NCBI RefSeq assembly: GCF_017696015.1
Contig: NZ_JAAORL010000002.1
Span: forward strand, 62,001 to 126,000
Source of the DNA: Prochlorococcus marinus CUG1415
GTDB lineage: Bacteria; Cyanobacteriota; Cyanobacteriia; PCC-6307; Cyanobiaceae
Length of the DNA: 64,000 nucleotides
Direction: 5' to 3'
The position numbers were made by a program, and so were the translations under genes. Below are positions 1 to 7,520 of the stretch, piece after piece. A model generated the notes under the pieces. It was not told the DNA's origin. It made no database searches and saw only the letters and a list, made by a program, of their open reading frames with translations. Every line of letters begins with the position of its first letter. Within the stretch, counting starts at the first letter, position 1.

Positions 1-1539
1 CCAGTTGTTCCAACTGCTATTCCAGAACCAGAATATATTTCCCATAGCAACAAACTTTTTAAAGAACTAAGGCTAAGCTCAAATCTTACTAAAGACCAGA
101 ATTTTTGTCGTTTTTTCTCAGGTGATATTTCTGTTGCTAATTATCCAATGAGTTCTGTTGGTTGGGCAACAGGTTATGCATTATCTATTTACGGGACTGA
201 ATATACCCAACAATGTCCCTATGGCACTGGCAATGGTTATGGCGATGGCAGAGCAATTTCTGTTTTTGAAGGTTTATTCAATGGTAAAAGAATGGAAATG
301 CAACTTAAAGGAGGAGGTCCAACTCCCTACTGTCGTGGAGCAGATGGTAGAGCTGTCTTAAGGTCTAGCGTTCGAGAATTTCTCGCACAGGAATTAATGG
401 ATGCCTTGGGAATCCCTACCTCAAGATCTTTAACACTTTATGTCTCACGTTCAGAAATAGTTAGAAGACCGTGGTATTCCAAAGGGTCCAGATATTTTGA
501 ACCTGATATCATGATTGATAATCAAGCAGCAATTACTACGAGAGTCGCTCCATCTTTTTTACGTGTAGGCCAGATTGAACTTTTTGCAAGAAGAGTTCGC
601 GATAATGCGCATGATGAGGCCCTCAATGAACTAAAGATGATAGTTCAACATCTAATTGATAGAAATTATAAAGATGAAATTGAATATGAGATTTCGATTC
701 AAAGTAAAGTAATAAAACTGGCTTCTTTATACAGATCAAGACTTATATCACTTATAGCCAACTGGATGAGAGTTGGTTATTGCCAGGGTAATTTCAATAG
801 TGATAATTGTGCTGCTGGAGGTTATACCTTGGATTATGGCCCCTTTGGATTCTGTGAATTATTTGATCCAAGATTTCAACCATGGACAGGTGGAGGTGAA
901 CATTTCTCATTTTTTAACCAGCCTTCTGCAGCGGCAATCAACTTTAAAACATTCTGTTCCTCTCTTAGTCCGTTAATTTCACAAAGGAAACAAGATCAAG
1001 AAAAGTTAGATCAAATCGAAAAAGACTTTTCTGAATTAATGAATAAGGAATTGATGAAAATGTGGGCAAACAAGCTTGGTTTAGAACATTACAACGAAAC
1101 TCTAATAAATGAATTTTTTAATCTCATGGTTATTTCAAAAGCAGACTATACAATTTTGTTCCGTAAACTCTCTGAAATCCCTGATAACTTAGATTCTTTA
1201 AAAGATTGTTTCTATTTACCAATTAATGACGAGCTCAATAATAGGTGGGAAGTATGGCTTGAAAACTGGCAAACAGTGTTGAAGAAAGAGGGAAATATTA
1301 AAGCAAAATCGGCATCAATGAAATCCCTTAATCCAGTCTATACTTGGCGCGAATGGATGGTCGTTCCTGCATATGAAGAAGCTGAAAAGGGAAATTATAA
1401 GAAAATAAAAGAGTTACAGGATATCTTTAGCAATCCATATGTAGAACAACCCGCAGAAATAGATCAAAAATATAATCGACTAAAGCCAAGCCAGTATTTT
1501 AACTATGGAGGAGTATCTCATTACAGTTGTTCTTCGTAA
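1..1539 (+). CDS. selO: Protein adenylyltransferase SelO/YdiU family (5' end missing)
   Basis: The reading frame is open from base 1, so the N-terminus lies upstream of the window; the first ATG inside is at 148. SelO enzymes have a pseudokinase fold and transfer AMP from ATP to hydroxyl side chains of proteins in redox homeostasis. Family landmarks are visible: GDGRAISVFE, GGGPTPYCRGADGRA with REFL, the TRVAPSFLRVGQIE block, and NSDN...TLDYGPFGF, whose Asn and Asp match the metal-binding residues of the family. The protein ends in CSS, the place where animal SelO has Cys-Sec-Ser-Ser and bacterial homologues keep a redox cysteine. No truncation is seen apart from the window edge. The next gene converges on it. 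Confidence 0.9.
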   Translation, partial: PVVPTAIPEPEYISHSNKLFKELRLSSNLTKDQNFCRFFSGDISVANYPMSSVGWATGYALSIYGTEYTQQCPYGTGNGYGDGRAISVFEGLFNGKRMEMQLKGGGPTPYCRGADGRAVLRSSVREFLAQELMDALGIPTSRSLTLYVSRSEIVRRPWYSKGSRYFEPDIMIDNQAAITTRVAPSFLRVGQIELFARRVRDNAHDEALNELKMIVQHLIDRNYKDEIEYEISIQSKVIKLASLYRSRLISLIANWMRVGYCQGNFNSDNCAAGGYTLDYGPFGFCELFDPRFQPWTGGGEHFSFFNQPSAAAINFKTFCSSLSPLISQRKQDQEKLDQIEKDFSELMNKELMKMWANKLGLEHYNETLINEFFNLMVISKADYTILFRKLSEIPDNLDSLKDCFYLPINDELNNRWEVWLENWQTVLKKEGNIKAKSASMKSLNPVYTWREWMVVPAYEEAEKGNYKKIKELQDIFSNPYVEQPAEIDQKYNRLKPSQYFNYGGVSHYSCSS

Positions 1540-1583
1540 AAGGTAAATCCTAAAAATGCAGATTGAATAACTTAGAGAAAATT

Positions 1584-2024
1584 TTATTCATTTATGGCCG
1601 TAGGCATTCCAACTACTGATACAACTCCCACATGAAGTATGGCCGCCTTCTTTCCAACATTTTTCACATAGTGGGTGCCCCCATTATTACTCTCTATAAA
1701 TGCATCACCCGCTTTAAAGAAATTAATTTCTTCACCCCTAACATGTTTTAATCTTCCTCTGGTGACATGAATCAACATTGGGGAAGGATGAGTATGAATT
1801 GGAGTTTTCAAGCCAACTGGAATCTTGACTTTTAAGAGTCTTAATTCAGGCTTACCCTCGAGATAATTAAAATTTTTACCACTAAGTCCTTTTGAACTTT
1901 GAATAATAGGTATAACTTCAATCTTTTCTTCAGCAAGAGAAGGTTGTGGCAAAGCTAAAGTCCCAATAAAAAGGAAACAAAATGGAATAAATGTTTTTAT
2001 TTGCATTAGATATTTAAGTTTCAC
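1584..2024 (-). CDS. Secreted single-domain cupin protein
   Basis: This 146-residue protein has an N-terminal signal peptide (hydrophobic residues about 10-25, likely cleavage after Ala31 in PSLA-EE). A small cupin beta-barrel follows. The metal-binding cupin motif 1 is visible as HTHPSPMLIHVTRG and motif 2 as GDAFIESNNGGTHYV. This points to an exported metal-binding cupin, probably periplasmic; the substrate is unknown. Met7 (position 2006) is an alternative start and would give a more typical signal peptide. It converges with selO, leaving about 45 bases between them. Confidence 0.75.
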   Translation of the reverse strand: MKLKYLMQIKTFIPFCFLFIGTLALPQPSLAEEKIEVIPIIQSSKGLSGKNFNYLEGKPELRLLKVKIPVGLKTPIHTHPSPMLIHVTRGRLKHVRGEEINFFKAGDAFIESNNGGTHYVKNVGKKAAILHVGVVSVVGMPTAINE

Positions 2025-2059
2025 TAATAATAGGTAGTTTGCACAAATAATAAACTAAT

Positions 2060-2221
2060 TTATTTCTTATATAACTTTTCTAATTGCTTAATTTCCTCTC
2101 TTAAATCCTTACCTCTCTTATTTAATTTATTATTTTTAATAACTATTGGGATAATCCACCAGGCTTGAAGACCTAAAAAGATAAATACTAGGATCAATAA
2201 TTCAAAAGTACCAGGCTGCAT
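2060..2221 (-). CDS. Small single-pass membrane protein (53 aa), unknown function
   Basis: A short frame starting MQPGTFELLILVFIFLG and ending in a Lys/Glu-rich tail (REEIKQLEKLYKK). It has one transmembrane helix at about residues 7-30 with a WWIIP end, then a basic amphipathic cytoplasmic tail that could form a short coiled coil. The one-helix-plus-charged-tail layout is typical of the many small membrane proteins of marine picocyanobacteria. No function can be assigned. Confidence 0.55.
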   Translation of the reverse strand: MQPGTFELLILVFIFLGLQAWWIIPIVIKNNKLNKRGKDLREEIKQLEKLYKK

Positions 2222-2294
2222 TTGATAAATAACCCTTCATTGTTAATAACATTATTCTAAAAGTTATTAAACATTCATGAGATTTGGAATTTTT

Positions 2295-2477
2295 CTAGGC
2301 TGCCTCTAATTCAATATTAAGTTCAATTCCCTTTGAAATAATTGCTTCTTTAAATTCAATAAGTTTAGAAATTATTCTTTGCTTCTCAGGATCAGTTTTG
2401 TGGATATCATCTACAACTTCCTGCATTGCAAGTGTTACTTTTTGTAGTTTGATTTCTAGATCTTCCCTGTAATTCAT
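2295..2477 (-). CDS. Small conserved-type protein of unknown function (60 aa)
   Basis: A 60-residue soluble protein, almost entirely predicted helix, rich in Lys, Glu and Ile (MNYREDLEIKLQKVTLAMQ). It has no signal peptide, membrane segment or cysteine. It could form a helical hairpin or a small dimer. Its composition is coding-like and no overlapping frame competes with it. I do not recognise a family. Confidence 0.55.
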   Translation of the reverse strand: MNYREDLEIKLQKVTLAMQEVVDDIHKTDPEKQRIISKLIEFKEAIISKGIELNIELEAA

Positions 2478-2627
2478 AAGCTTAAAGAAATTATCTTATT
2501 TATTAAAAAACAAAATAATTATTAGTAAATAAGTACTTAACCTTAAAAGGATTGACAGCAAAACAGGGAGGATATAATTTATAGTACAAACGTATCAATA
2601 ATTAACTAGCCGATTATAAGATAAATT

Positions 2628-2897
2628 ATGGAGCCTAAGTACTCATTTGGTTGTAGCACTAGCAAACCCAACGGATGTCTACTAAATCCCGAAGGCAGCA
2701 GAATGATCTTTTTCGAAGAATGCAAAAATTCTCCTAAACCTAATTTAAAAATTCATACTCATCTTTTCTACACAAATCACCTTGGAGAACCAGGAGGGTA
2801 CAAATCCTCTGAAAAACTCAACATAAATTCAGCTTGGAAAAAGTGGCACGAACTTCACCGAAAAGGATGGACAGAAGTATCGCACAATTACGGATAA
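2628..2897 (+). CDS. Small cyanobacterial protein, DUF1651-like
   Basis: An 89-residue protein with no signal peptide. The C-terminal part, AWKKWHELHRKGWTEV, with Trp residues around a GW pair, resembles the small picocyanobacterial DUF1651 family; this is from memory of the pattern, not a search. The N-terminus holds two cysteines in GCSTSKPNGC. An AT-rich stretch with a -10-like box (TATAAT, about 2573) lies upstream. Function unknown. Confidence 0.5.
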   Translation: MEPKYSFGCSTSKPNGCLLNPEGSRMIFFEECKNSPKPNLKIHTHLFYTNHLGEPGGYKSSEKLNINSAWKKWHELHRKGWTEVSHNYG

Positions 2898-3064
2898 GGG
2901 ATCCCTCCAATAAAAAGTATTTTTGTTTATTTGAAAACTTTCAATCCTATTCATGTACAACTACAAATTAAATCAGGGTTTGAAAACAATGTAATCGTAG
3001 ATACCAACTGCTTTTTTATTAATTGATTATAAATTAAGAACACGAGTTAACCCGTTCCAATTTG

Positions 3065-3116
3065 TTGACTCTGAGGTTTTAACCGTTGACTCCTTATCTA
3101 CTTCTAGTTTTGACTC
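3065..3116. repeat. Three direct copies of TTGACTC
   Basis: TTGACTC occurs at 3065, 3086 and 3110 in the gap between the DUF1651-like gene and a 45-residue frame. The spacing (21 and 24 bases) is close to two helical turns. This could be a regulator-binding array or degenerate -35 elements; nothing further can be shown. Confidence 0.35.
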
Positions 3117-3159
3117 GCTAGATTCAAGATTCAAAAACGGTATTTATATAACTTAAATC

Positions 3160-3297
3160 ATGGAAAAAAAAATCGCAAAGAAATACGCCGATCTTATAGT
3201 CCAGGCTAATAATTCAACTGGCAGAAAAGAATCTTTTTCATTAATTAAACAAGCAACAAAATTAAAAACCAAACTTGATCAATACGAAATGATGTAG
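3160..3297 (+). CDS. Very small basic protein (45 aa), unknown function
   Basis: The frame starts MEKKIAKKYADLIVQANNST and ends QYEMM. It is lysine-rich and predicted helical, with no membrane segment. A convincing intrinsic terminator follows 16 bases after the stop, which supports it as a transcribed unit. No family recognised. Confidence 0.55.
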   Translation: MEKKIAKKYADLIVQANNSTGRKESFSLIKQATKLKTKLDQYEMM

Positions 3298-3313
3298 TTT
3301 CTTAATTATCGAT

Positions 3314-3354
3314 AGGAGTTTCAAGATGAGGTAGAAACTAGCTCCTTTTTTTTT
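3314..3354 (+). terminator. Rho-independent terminator
   Basis: AGGAG plus TTTC pairs with GAAA plus CTCCT around a loop of about 12 bases, followed by a run of nine T. It ends the transcript of the 45-residue frame upstream. Confidence 0.7.
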
Positions 3355-3410
3355 ATCTTGCTATACAAATACTAAGAGATGATTTAACTTCTCTGCTTTA
3401 ATAAATTATC

Positions 3411-3701
3411 GTGGAATTAACTGAGCTAATTAAGGATTACGTTGCTACAGAATTATTATCAAGTATTGAAATTGACTTTCTAGAAGGAGAATTATGGGAA
3501 ACTACTCAACATATTGCAGAAATAAATACAGTCATAAAAGCTCCAAAAAATATATGTAAGAAATTAGGACTAGATGAAAATTCTTGTTGGCAATTATGTT
3601 GTGCAGCCGTTCTTGACTCCTCAAGACCATTAAAGAATGGACAAAAAAGAGTTGATGACTTTAAAAAATTAATTAATCGATATGAAATTAACTACATATA
3701 A
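3411..3701 (+). CDS. Conserved-type hypothetical protein (96 aa)
   Basis: Starts with GTG. This soluble, mainly helical protein contains a cysteine cluster, ENSCWQLCCAAVLDSSRP. There is no signal peptide. Its end overlaps the upstream extension of the next frame, but the next gene most likely starts at 3715, after this stop, so the two genes are 13 bases apart and probably co-transcribed with the amidotransferase. No family recognised. Confidence 0.6.
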   Translation: MELTELIKDYVATELLSSIEIDFLEGELWETTQHIAEINTVIKAPKNICKKLGLDENSCWQLCCAAVLDSSRPLKNGQKRVDDFKKLINRYEINYI

Positions 3702-3714
3702 ACCAAAAGACTCA

Positions 3715-4011
3715 ATGATACGTTTACTTATTGCATCAATTCTTTTTTTTATTCCACTAGGAGGTTTTGCTGATGAAAAGCAAAGAGAAATTGAGAATGA
3801 AGCTTTAAATCTTGTTATTAAAAAATATGGAAAAGGCTTAGAAAATAGTTTAAAAGGAACGCGAGTAACTCCCAGTTATCGAAGTTGGTATGAAAATGAT
3901 TGTTTTGTAAGTATTGCAGCAGGTACTTACCAAGAAGATACTTGGTCGGCAATGAAGTGGTTTAGCGTTAATGTCTGTTCTGAATCAGCTGAAATAATGG
4001 AAAGTGAATGA
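3715..4011 (+). CDS. Small secreted protein of unknown function (98 aa)
   Basis: The start at 3715 (MIRLLIASILFFIPLGGF) was chosen over an ATG at 3682 because it gives a clean signal peptide with cleavage near GFA-DE and avoids overlap with the upstream gene. The mature part is small, with two cysteines (NDCFVSI and NVCSES) that could form a disulfide. Its stop overlaps the ATG of the amidotransferase gene (ATGA), so the two are translationally linked. Function unknown. Confidence 0.65.
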   Translation: MIRLLIASILFFIPLGGFADEKQREIENEALNLVIKKYGKGLENSLKGTRVTPSYRSWYENDCFVSIAAGTYQEDTWSAMKWFSVNVCSESAEIMESE

Positions 4012-4745
4012 AGGGAATAAGACGCCTATTAGTTCTTCAGCATTTAGAAATAGAAGGGCCAGGTCTTTTTGAACAATTTGCTAAAGAAAGAGATTTAAAA
4101 ATAGAAATTATTCGTTTAGATAACAAAAATGCTCTACCGCAAACAAAAAAAGGTGACTTAATTTTAATTATGGGTGGGCCAATGGGAGTTAAAGATATTG
4201 GAAGCGAAAGATATCCATGGCTTAAGTTAGAAAGAGATTTTATAAAAAAAGAATTAGAAAATGAGAGACCTATAATCGGTGTTTGCTTAGGTGCTCAGTT
4301 GCTTGCGAATGCGGCTGGAGGAGATGTAGAAATTCTTAAATGTGGATCACCTCCAAAAGCATTACCAGAAATTGGATGGTCTCAAATTTTTACTAATAAA
4401 TCAAATAAAGACTTTAAAGCACTGTTTGAAGAACCTTTTCATGTACTGCATTGGCATGGAGATAGGATTTTATTACCTGATAAAGCAGTACTCATTGCTA
4501 GTAGTGCGCGTTGTAAGGAACAGTTTTTTAGGATTGGTAATTTTGCTTACGGATTACAATTCCATATAGAGACGACGGGGAGAATGATAAATAACTGGAT
4601 TAAAGAAGATAAAGAGTTTGTCCTTGAGGGATTAGGATCAAATGGTCAGGAAATTTTAAAAGAAGAGAATAAAAAATATATTGATAAAACTTTTTTAAAA
4701 AGAAAGCTTCTAATAAGTAGATTATTTGAATTATTAGATAATTAA
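4008..4745 (+). CDS. Class-I glutamine amidotransferase domain protein
   Basis: A 245-residue stand-alone class-I amidotransferase, resembling the GuaA glutaminase domain and the YfeJ-type enzymes. The catalytic nucleophile lies in GVCLGAQLLANAAGG, the oxyanion segment in IMGGPMGV, and the His-Glu pair in LQFHIETT. No synthetase domain is fused or adjacent, so the acceptor of the ammonia (or another gamma-glutamyl substrate) is unknown. The start codon overlaps the stop of the secreted protein gene upstream. Confidence 0.85.
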   Translation: MKGIRRLLVLQHLEIEGPGLFEQFAKERDLKIEIIRLDNKNALPQTKKGDLILIMGGPMGVKDIGSERYPWLKLERDFIKKELENERPIIGVCLGAQLLANAAGGDVEILKCGSPPKALPEIGWSQIFTNKSNKDFKALFEEPFHVLHWHGDRILLPDKAVLIASSARCKEQFFRIGNFAYGLQFHIETTGRMINNWIKEDKEFVLEGLGSNGQEILKEENKKYIDKTFLKRKLLISRLFELLDN

Positions 4746-4768
4746 AAAGGGAATAATTAATCATCCAG

Positions 4769-4793
4769 TAAAAAAGGGCTTGATAAAGCCCTG
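4769..4793 (-). terminator. Rho-independent terminator of the minus-strand hli gene
   Basis: Read on the minus strand, AGGGCTT pairs with AAGCCCT around a 4-base loop and is followed by a T run. It lies just after the stop of the hli gene at 4818-4946 and also separates it from the converging amidotransferase gene. Confidence 0.75.
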
Positions 4794-4817
4794 AAAAAAA
4801 TTTAAAAAGGATTTTTA

Positions 4818-4946
4818 CTAGAAAATTCCTGGAAGAATTTGACCAGTAAAATAATAAGCTCCTACAAGAGCAAACATTCCAAGCATTGCGGCTTTACCAT
4901 TAAGCTTTTCAGCTTTTTCGGTCATGATTTTTTTTGCGAATTCCAT
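4818..4946 (-). CDS. hli: High-light-inducible protein (HLIP), 42 aa
   Basis: A one-helix Chl a/b-binding-like protein of the thylakoid membrane. It has the family core AEKLNGKAAMLGM...TGQILPGIF, in which Glu and Asn/Arg-type positions ligate chlorophyll; here Lys replaces the usual Arg in NGR. HLIPs dissipate excess energy and serve during photosystem assembly under light stress. The gene is monocistronic with its own terminator and diverges from the three-gene hli operon to its right. Confidence 0.88.
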   Translation of the reverse strand: MEFAKKIMTEKAEKLNGKAAMLGMFALVGAYYFTGQILPGIF

Positions 4947-5250
4947 AATAAAGTGAAATAGTTTATATCTAAAAACTAATTATTCAAATTTCAGAATGAT
5001 GTAGTTTTTTCTACCAAATTGATATCTTTCTAAAGATTTATAAATTAATAATTAAAAACCGCATTGAACTCTTAAAATCTTGCGAACCAATCTGTAAAGC
5101 GTAGCGAGCCCAGAAAACAACTATTCAACAAAATATGTAACGTCTATGCTACAATAATGTAATAAATATCTTCAATACAACTTAATTTCGGCTTAATACT
5201 TTACATTTGTTAATAGTAGTGTTACATTAATTAACAATTATACAACTTCA
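4947..5250. other. Divergent intergenic region between two hli units
   Basis: No gene is seen. It must hold divergent promoters for the minus-strand hli gene and the plus-strand hli operon. TACAAT at 5150 is a possible -10 box for the plus-strand operon, implying a leader of about 90 bases; no clear -35 box accompanies it. Confidence 0.4.
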
Positions 5251-5457
5251 ATGGCTAATTCAAACGTTACTACTGAATCAGGCGGCAGGCAGAACATGTT
5301 TCCTACTGAGACACGTCCTTACATAGATGAGTCTGTTTCTTACGACAGCTACCCACAAAATGCAGAAAAAGTTAACGGTCGTTGGGCAATGATTGGCCTT
5401 GTTGCCTTAGTAGGTGCTTACGTTTCAACCGGACAAATTATTCCTGGCATTTTTTAA
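5251..5457 (+). CDS. hli: High-light-inducible protein with a polar N-terminal extension (68 aa)
   Basis: The C-terminal half is a standard HLIP helix (AEKVNGRWAMIGLVALVGAY then TGQIIPGIF). It is preceded by about 36 polar residues rich in Ser, Thr and Tyr. It is the first gene of a three-hli operon and its stop codon overlaps the start of the next gene (TAATG). It is probably thylakoid-located, binds chlorophyll and carotenoid, and is stress induced, as known for the family. Confidence 0.9.
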   Translation: MANSNVTTESGGRQNMFPTETRPYIDESVSYDSYPQNAEKVNGRWAMIGLVALVGAYVSTGQIIPGIF

Positions 5458-5717
5458 TGAGTCCACTTACAGGTTTCTTAGCCGTAATTGTATTCTTTAC
5501 AGCCATCCTCGTTGCTTATTTAACCAAGCAATTCCAAAACGAAAATTTAAACTATTCATCTTCTAATCAAATGAAAAACACAAACACAAAAGTCAAAATA
5601 ATCGAAAAAGAAAAAGTTGTTGCTGAAACTCTTAACGGCAGATTCGCAATGCTTGGATTAATTGCTGCTGTTGGAGCATACCTAACAACAGGTCAAATAA
5701 TTCCTGGTTTCGTTTAA
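5457..5717 (+). CDS. hli: Two-helix HLIP-type protein (86 aa)
   Basis: The ATG at 5457 overlaps the stop of the preceding hli gene. Residues 1-24 (MSPLTGFLAVIVFFTAILVAY) form an extra transmembrane helix, followed by a polar linker and a complete HLIP core (AETLNGRFAMLGLIAAVGAY, TGQIIPGFV). A frame extending upstream to 5382 exists, but it would lie inside the previous gene. The added helix is unusual next to ordinary one-helix HLIPs and could fix the topology or mediate pairing. Confidence 0.85.
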   Translation: MSPLTGFLAVIVFFTAILVAYLTKQFQNENLNYSSSNQMKNTNTKVKIIEKEKVVAETLNGRFAMLGLIAAVGAYLTTGQIIPGFV

Positions 5718-5752
5718 AAACCTACTATTTAACATTTCTACAAATCAGAAAA

Positions 5753-5881
5753 ATGGAAAATTCAAAACCAACTTATTGGCAAAACGCCGAGAGAACTAAT
5801 GGAAGAATGGCAATGATGGGCTTATTTGCATTAGTTGTAAATTATGGCTTATTCGGCTGGATAATCCCAGGAATTTTTTAA
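5753..5881 (+). CDS. hli: High-light-inducible protein (42 aa)
   Basis: Third gene of the hli operon, 35 bases after the previous stop. It is short, with the core AERTNGRMAMMGLFALVVNY and the end IIPGIF; the usual TGQ before IPG is replaced by FGW. The stop TAA ends one base before the ATG of the next small gene, indicating co-translation. Confidence 0.87.
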   Translation: MENSKPTYWQNAERTNGRMAMMGLFALVVNYGLFGWIIPGIF

Positions 5882-5882
5882 A

Positions 5883-6062
5883 ATGAATTTAGGCTTACTT
5901 TTTCTTAAAGTAAATACTTTGGGAGTTATAACTCTTTCTGAACTTGATTGGATAACTAACCATCAATCTGAATTTTCAAGGTTAGATATGGCTTTAGTTA
6001 TTAAGATCGGCCGTCTTATGGATTCTAGAGTAATAGAAATTGATAATAGATTGCCTGTTTAA
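5883..6062 (+). CDS. Small protein downstream of the hli operon (59 aa)
   Basis: Starts one base after the third hli stop: MNLGLLFLKVNTLGVITLSE, ending EIDNRLPV. It is mixed hydrophobic without a clear membrane helix. Position and terminator make it the last gene of the hli operon, so a role in the same light-stress response is likely but inferred. No family recognised. Confidence 0.65.
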   Translation: MNLGLLFLKVNTLGVITLSELDWITNHQSEFSRLDMALVIKIGRLMDSRVIEIDNRLPV

Positions 6063-6090
6063 TTTTAATTTAAAAAAATGATCGTCATGA

Positions 6091-6126
6091 GTGTTTGTCA
6101 ATAGGGATACTGACAAACACTTTTTT
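6091..6126 (+). terminator. Rho-independent terminator of the hli operon
   Basis: A perfect 10-bp stem, GTGTTTGTCA / TGACAAACAC, with a 10-base loop and six T residues, placed 28 bases after the last gene of the operon. Confidence 0.85.
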
Positions 6127-6143
6127 ATGAGTAAAAATATTTG

Positions 6144-6181
6144 TAAAAAAAGAGATTGTTTCTTAGCTAAAAACAATCTCT
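6144..6181 (-). terminator. Rho-independent terminator (minus strand)
   Basis: On the minus strand GAGATTGTTT pairs with AAACAATCTC and is followed by seven T. It would end transcripts coming from the minus-strand small genes at 6275-7155. Confidence 0.7.
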
Positions 6182-6274
6182 CAATTACCTAATTCTTACA
6201 TGAAAATTTCAAGTAAGCTTTCAGATCTTAACTGATTTGTTTTTATAGTAAATCCGTAAAAATGCTTTTGTAAT

Positions 6275-6490
6275 TTATCTTTTTAAACCACCTCTTTTTA
6301 TCCAAAGGAACCATGTAACCCAAATAGGAGGGAGGAATCTTATTAAAAAAGAAATTTTATACATATAAAATGGGGCATTTTCACTTTGAAATAAATTCAT
6401 CAAAAAGGAAGATATAGTTACCCAAAGTAAAATTATTAATATATTTGCTCCCAACAAAGCGAACTTATTTTGTTTGAATATTTTTGGCAT
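6275..6490 (-). CDS. Small membrane protein (71 aa), unknown function
   Basis: Two hydrophobic helices (about residues 11-31 and 45-63), a basic N-terminus and a basic C-terminal end (IKRGGLKR). It is the last of three minus-strand genes for small hydrophobic proteins and lies upstream of a clear minus-strand terminator. No family recognised. Confidence 0.55.
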   Translation of the reverse strand: MPKIFKQNKFALLGANILIILLWVTISSFLMNLFQSENAPFYMYKISFLIRFLPPIWVTWFLWIKRGGLKR

Positions 6491-6544
6491 AAGTTTTTTT
6501 TTATTATTAATTTTAAATAACCTTGGGAAGTAAATTATACATTT

Positions 6545-6796
6545 TCAAAAAAACTTTAAATTTAAAATCCATATCCAAATAAAAAAAATACTAAATTTTA
6601 ATCCCTCTCCAAATAATATTCCGAAAGTAATAGGAGGCGAAAATATTAAAAAAAGAATAGAGAATAAACTAAATAAAGCAAATGATCCTCTTAAAAAATA
6701 ATTCTTTCTTTTTGTTCTTCTTAGATTTTTTAAGGTATTCCACTCCCATTGAATAATCCTGTAGAACTTTTCTGATAATAAAAATAAATACTTCAT
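6545..6796 (-). CDS. Small basic membrane protein (83 aa), unknown function
   Basis: A basic, Trp-containing N-terminal region (EWNTLKNLRRTKRKNYF) is followed by two closely spaced hydrophobic segments (residues about 38-60 and 66-82). The end, WIWILNLKFF, is very hydrophobic. Likely an integral membrane protein co-transcribed with its neighbours. Function unknown. Confidence 0.5.
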   Translation of the reverse strand: MKYLFLLSEKFYRIIQWEWNTLKNLRRTKRKNYFLRGSFALFSLFSILFLIFSPPITFGILFGEGLKFSIFFIWIWILNLKFF

Positions 6797-6849
6797 TAAT
6801 ATTATTAATTTCTATCGGCTTTTCTTATTTATAAAATTAATTTCACCTG

Positions 6850-7155
6850 TTAGCAATAAACCTTATCCCCTTCTTCAGAAAGATAGTAAATTTTATTTTC
6901 TGAACTTACGAAGAAAGTTAATCCCTTATATTGTGATCTTTTAAATTTATCTAATCTAAGTTTGTGTAAATCCCAATTATCAGTACTTATGTCAGGATTA
7001 AATTCTTGTTCTTTTAAGAAAGGTACATAAGTAGGACTAATTGTTGTTTTTCTGTCTAAAAATTTTTTTCGCTTTGAATAAAAAAACGAGAGAAATAAAA
7101 CTACTAAAAAAACAATAAGAAAAAAAAGAATTAATAATATATTTGTCATTGTCAA
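6850..7155 (-). CDS. Membrane-anchored small protein (101 aa), unknown function
   Basis: An N-terminal transmembrane anchor (residues about 5-28) precedes a basic stretch SKRKKFLDRK and a soluble C-terminal domain of about 65 residues (DNWDLHKLRLDKFKRSQYKG, ending EEGDKVYC). The positive-inside rule suggests the domain is cytoplasmic. No family recognised. Confidence 0.6.
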   Translation of the reverse strand: MTMTNILLILFFLIVFLVVLFLSFFYSKRKKFLDRKTTISPTYVPFLKEQEFNPDISTDNWDLHKLRLDKFKRSQYKGLTFFVSSENKIYYLSEEGDKVYC

Positions 7156-7290
7156 TTTTTCTAATTTGAAAAACTTTATTTGAGAATCAAGAACTTTTCA
7201 CAATAAATTTCTTAGTAAGTAAAAAATCCTATTTTTATATTCTTGTATTTTTGAATACTTATCAAGGGGTTACCTAAATCAGATTATAAA

Positions 7291-7452
7291 ATGAGTCGCA
7301 TTTTCAACATGACTCAAAATTCCATGAATACTCCTTATGCAAAAAGAGTAGCTGAAAAATTTAGAGAGGCTCAAAACTATTTAAAAACTAATGGTTTTAG
7401 TAGATCAACTAAACATTTATTAAAAGATATTGAAAGTACCTTTGAGAAATAA
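7291..7452 (+). CDS. Small basic protein (53 aa), unknown function
   Basis: The frame begins MSRIFNMTQNSMNTPYAKRV and ends KDIESTFEK. It is helical and lysine-rich with no cysteine or membrane segment. Met7 (7309) is an alternative start. Coding-like composition and isolation from other frames support it; no function can be given. Confidence 0.55.
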   Translation: MSRIFNMTQNSMNTPYAKRVAEKFREAQNYLKTNGFSRSTKHLLKDIESTFEK

Positions 7453-7520
7453 TAGTTAATTTATTGATTATCTTTTTTAGAATGATGATTATATTAGATC
7501 TTTCAAAAAGATAGCTAGTT

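Noticed and set aside
5382-5456. Upstream ATG for the second hli gene
   Set aside because: The added 25 residues are the out-of-frame reading of the first hli gene. The TAATG junction at 5457 is the natural start.
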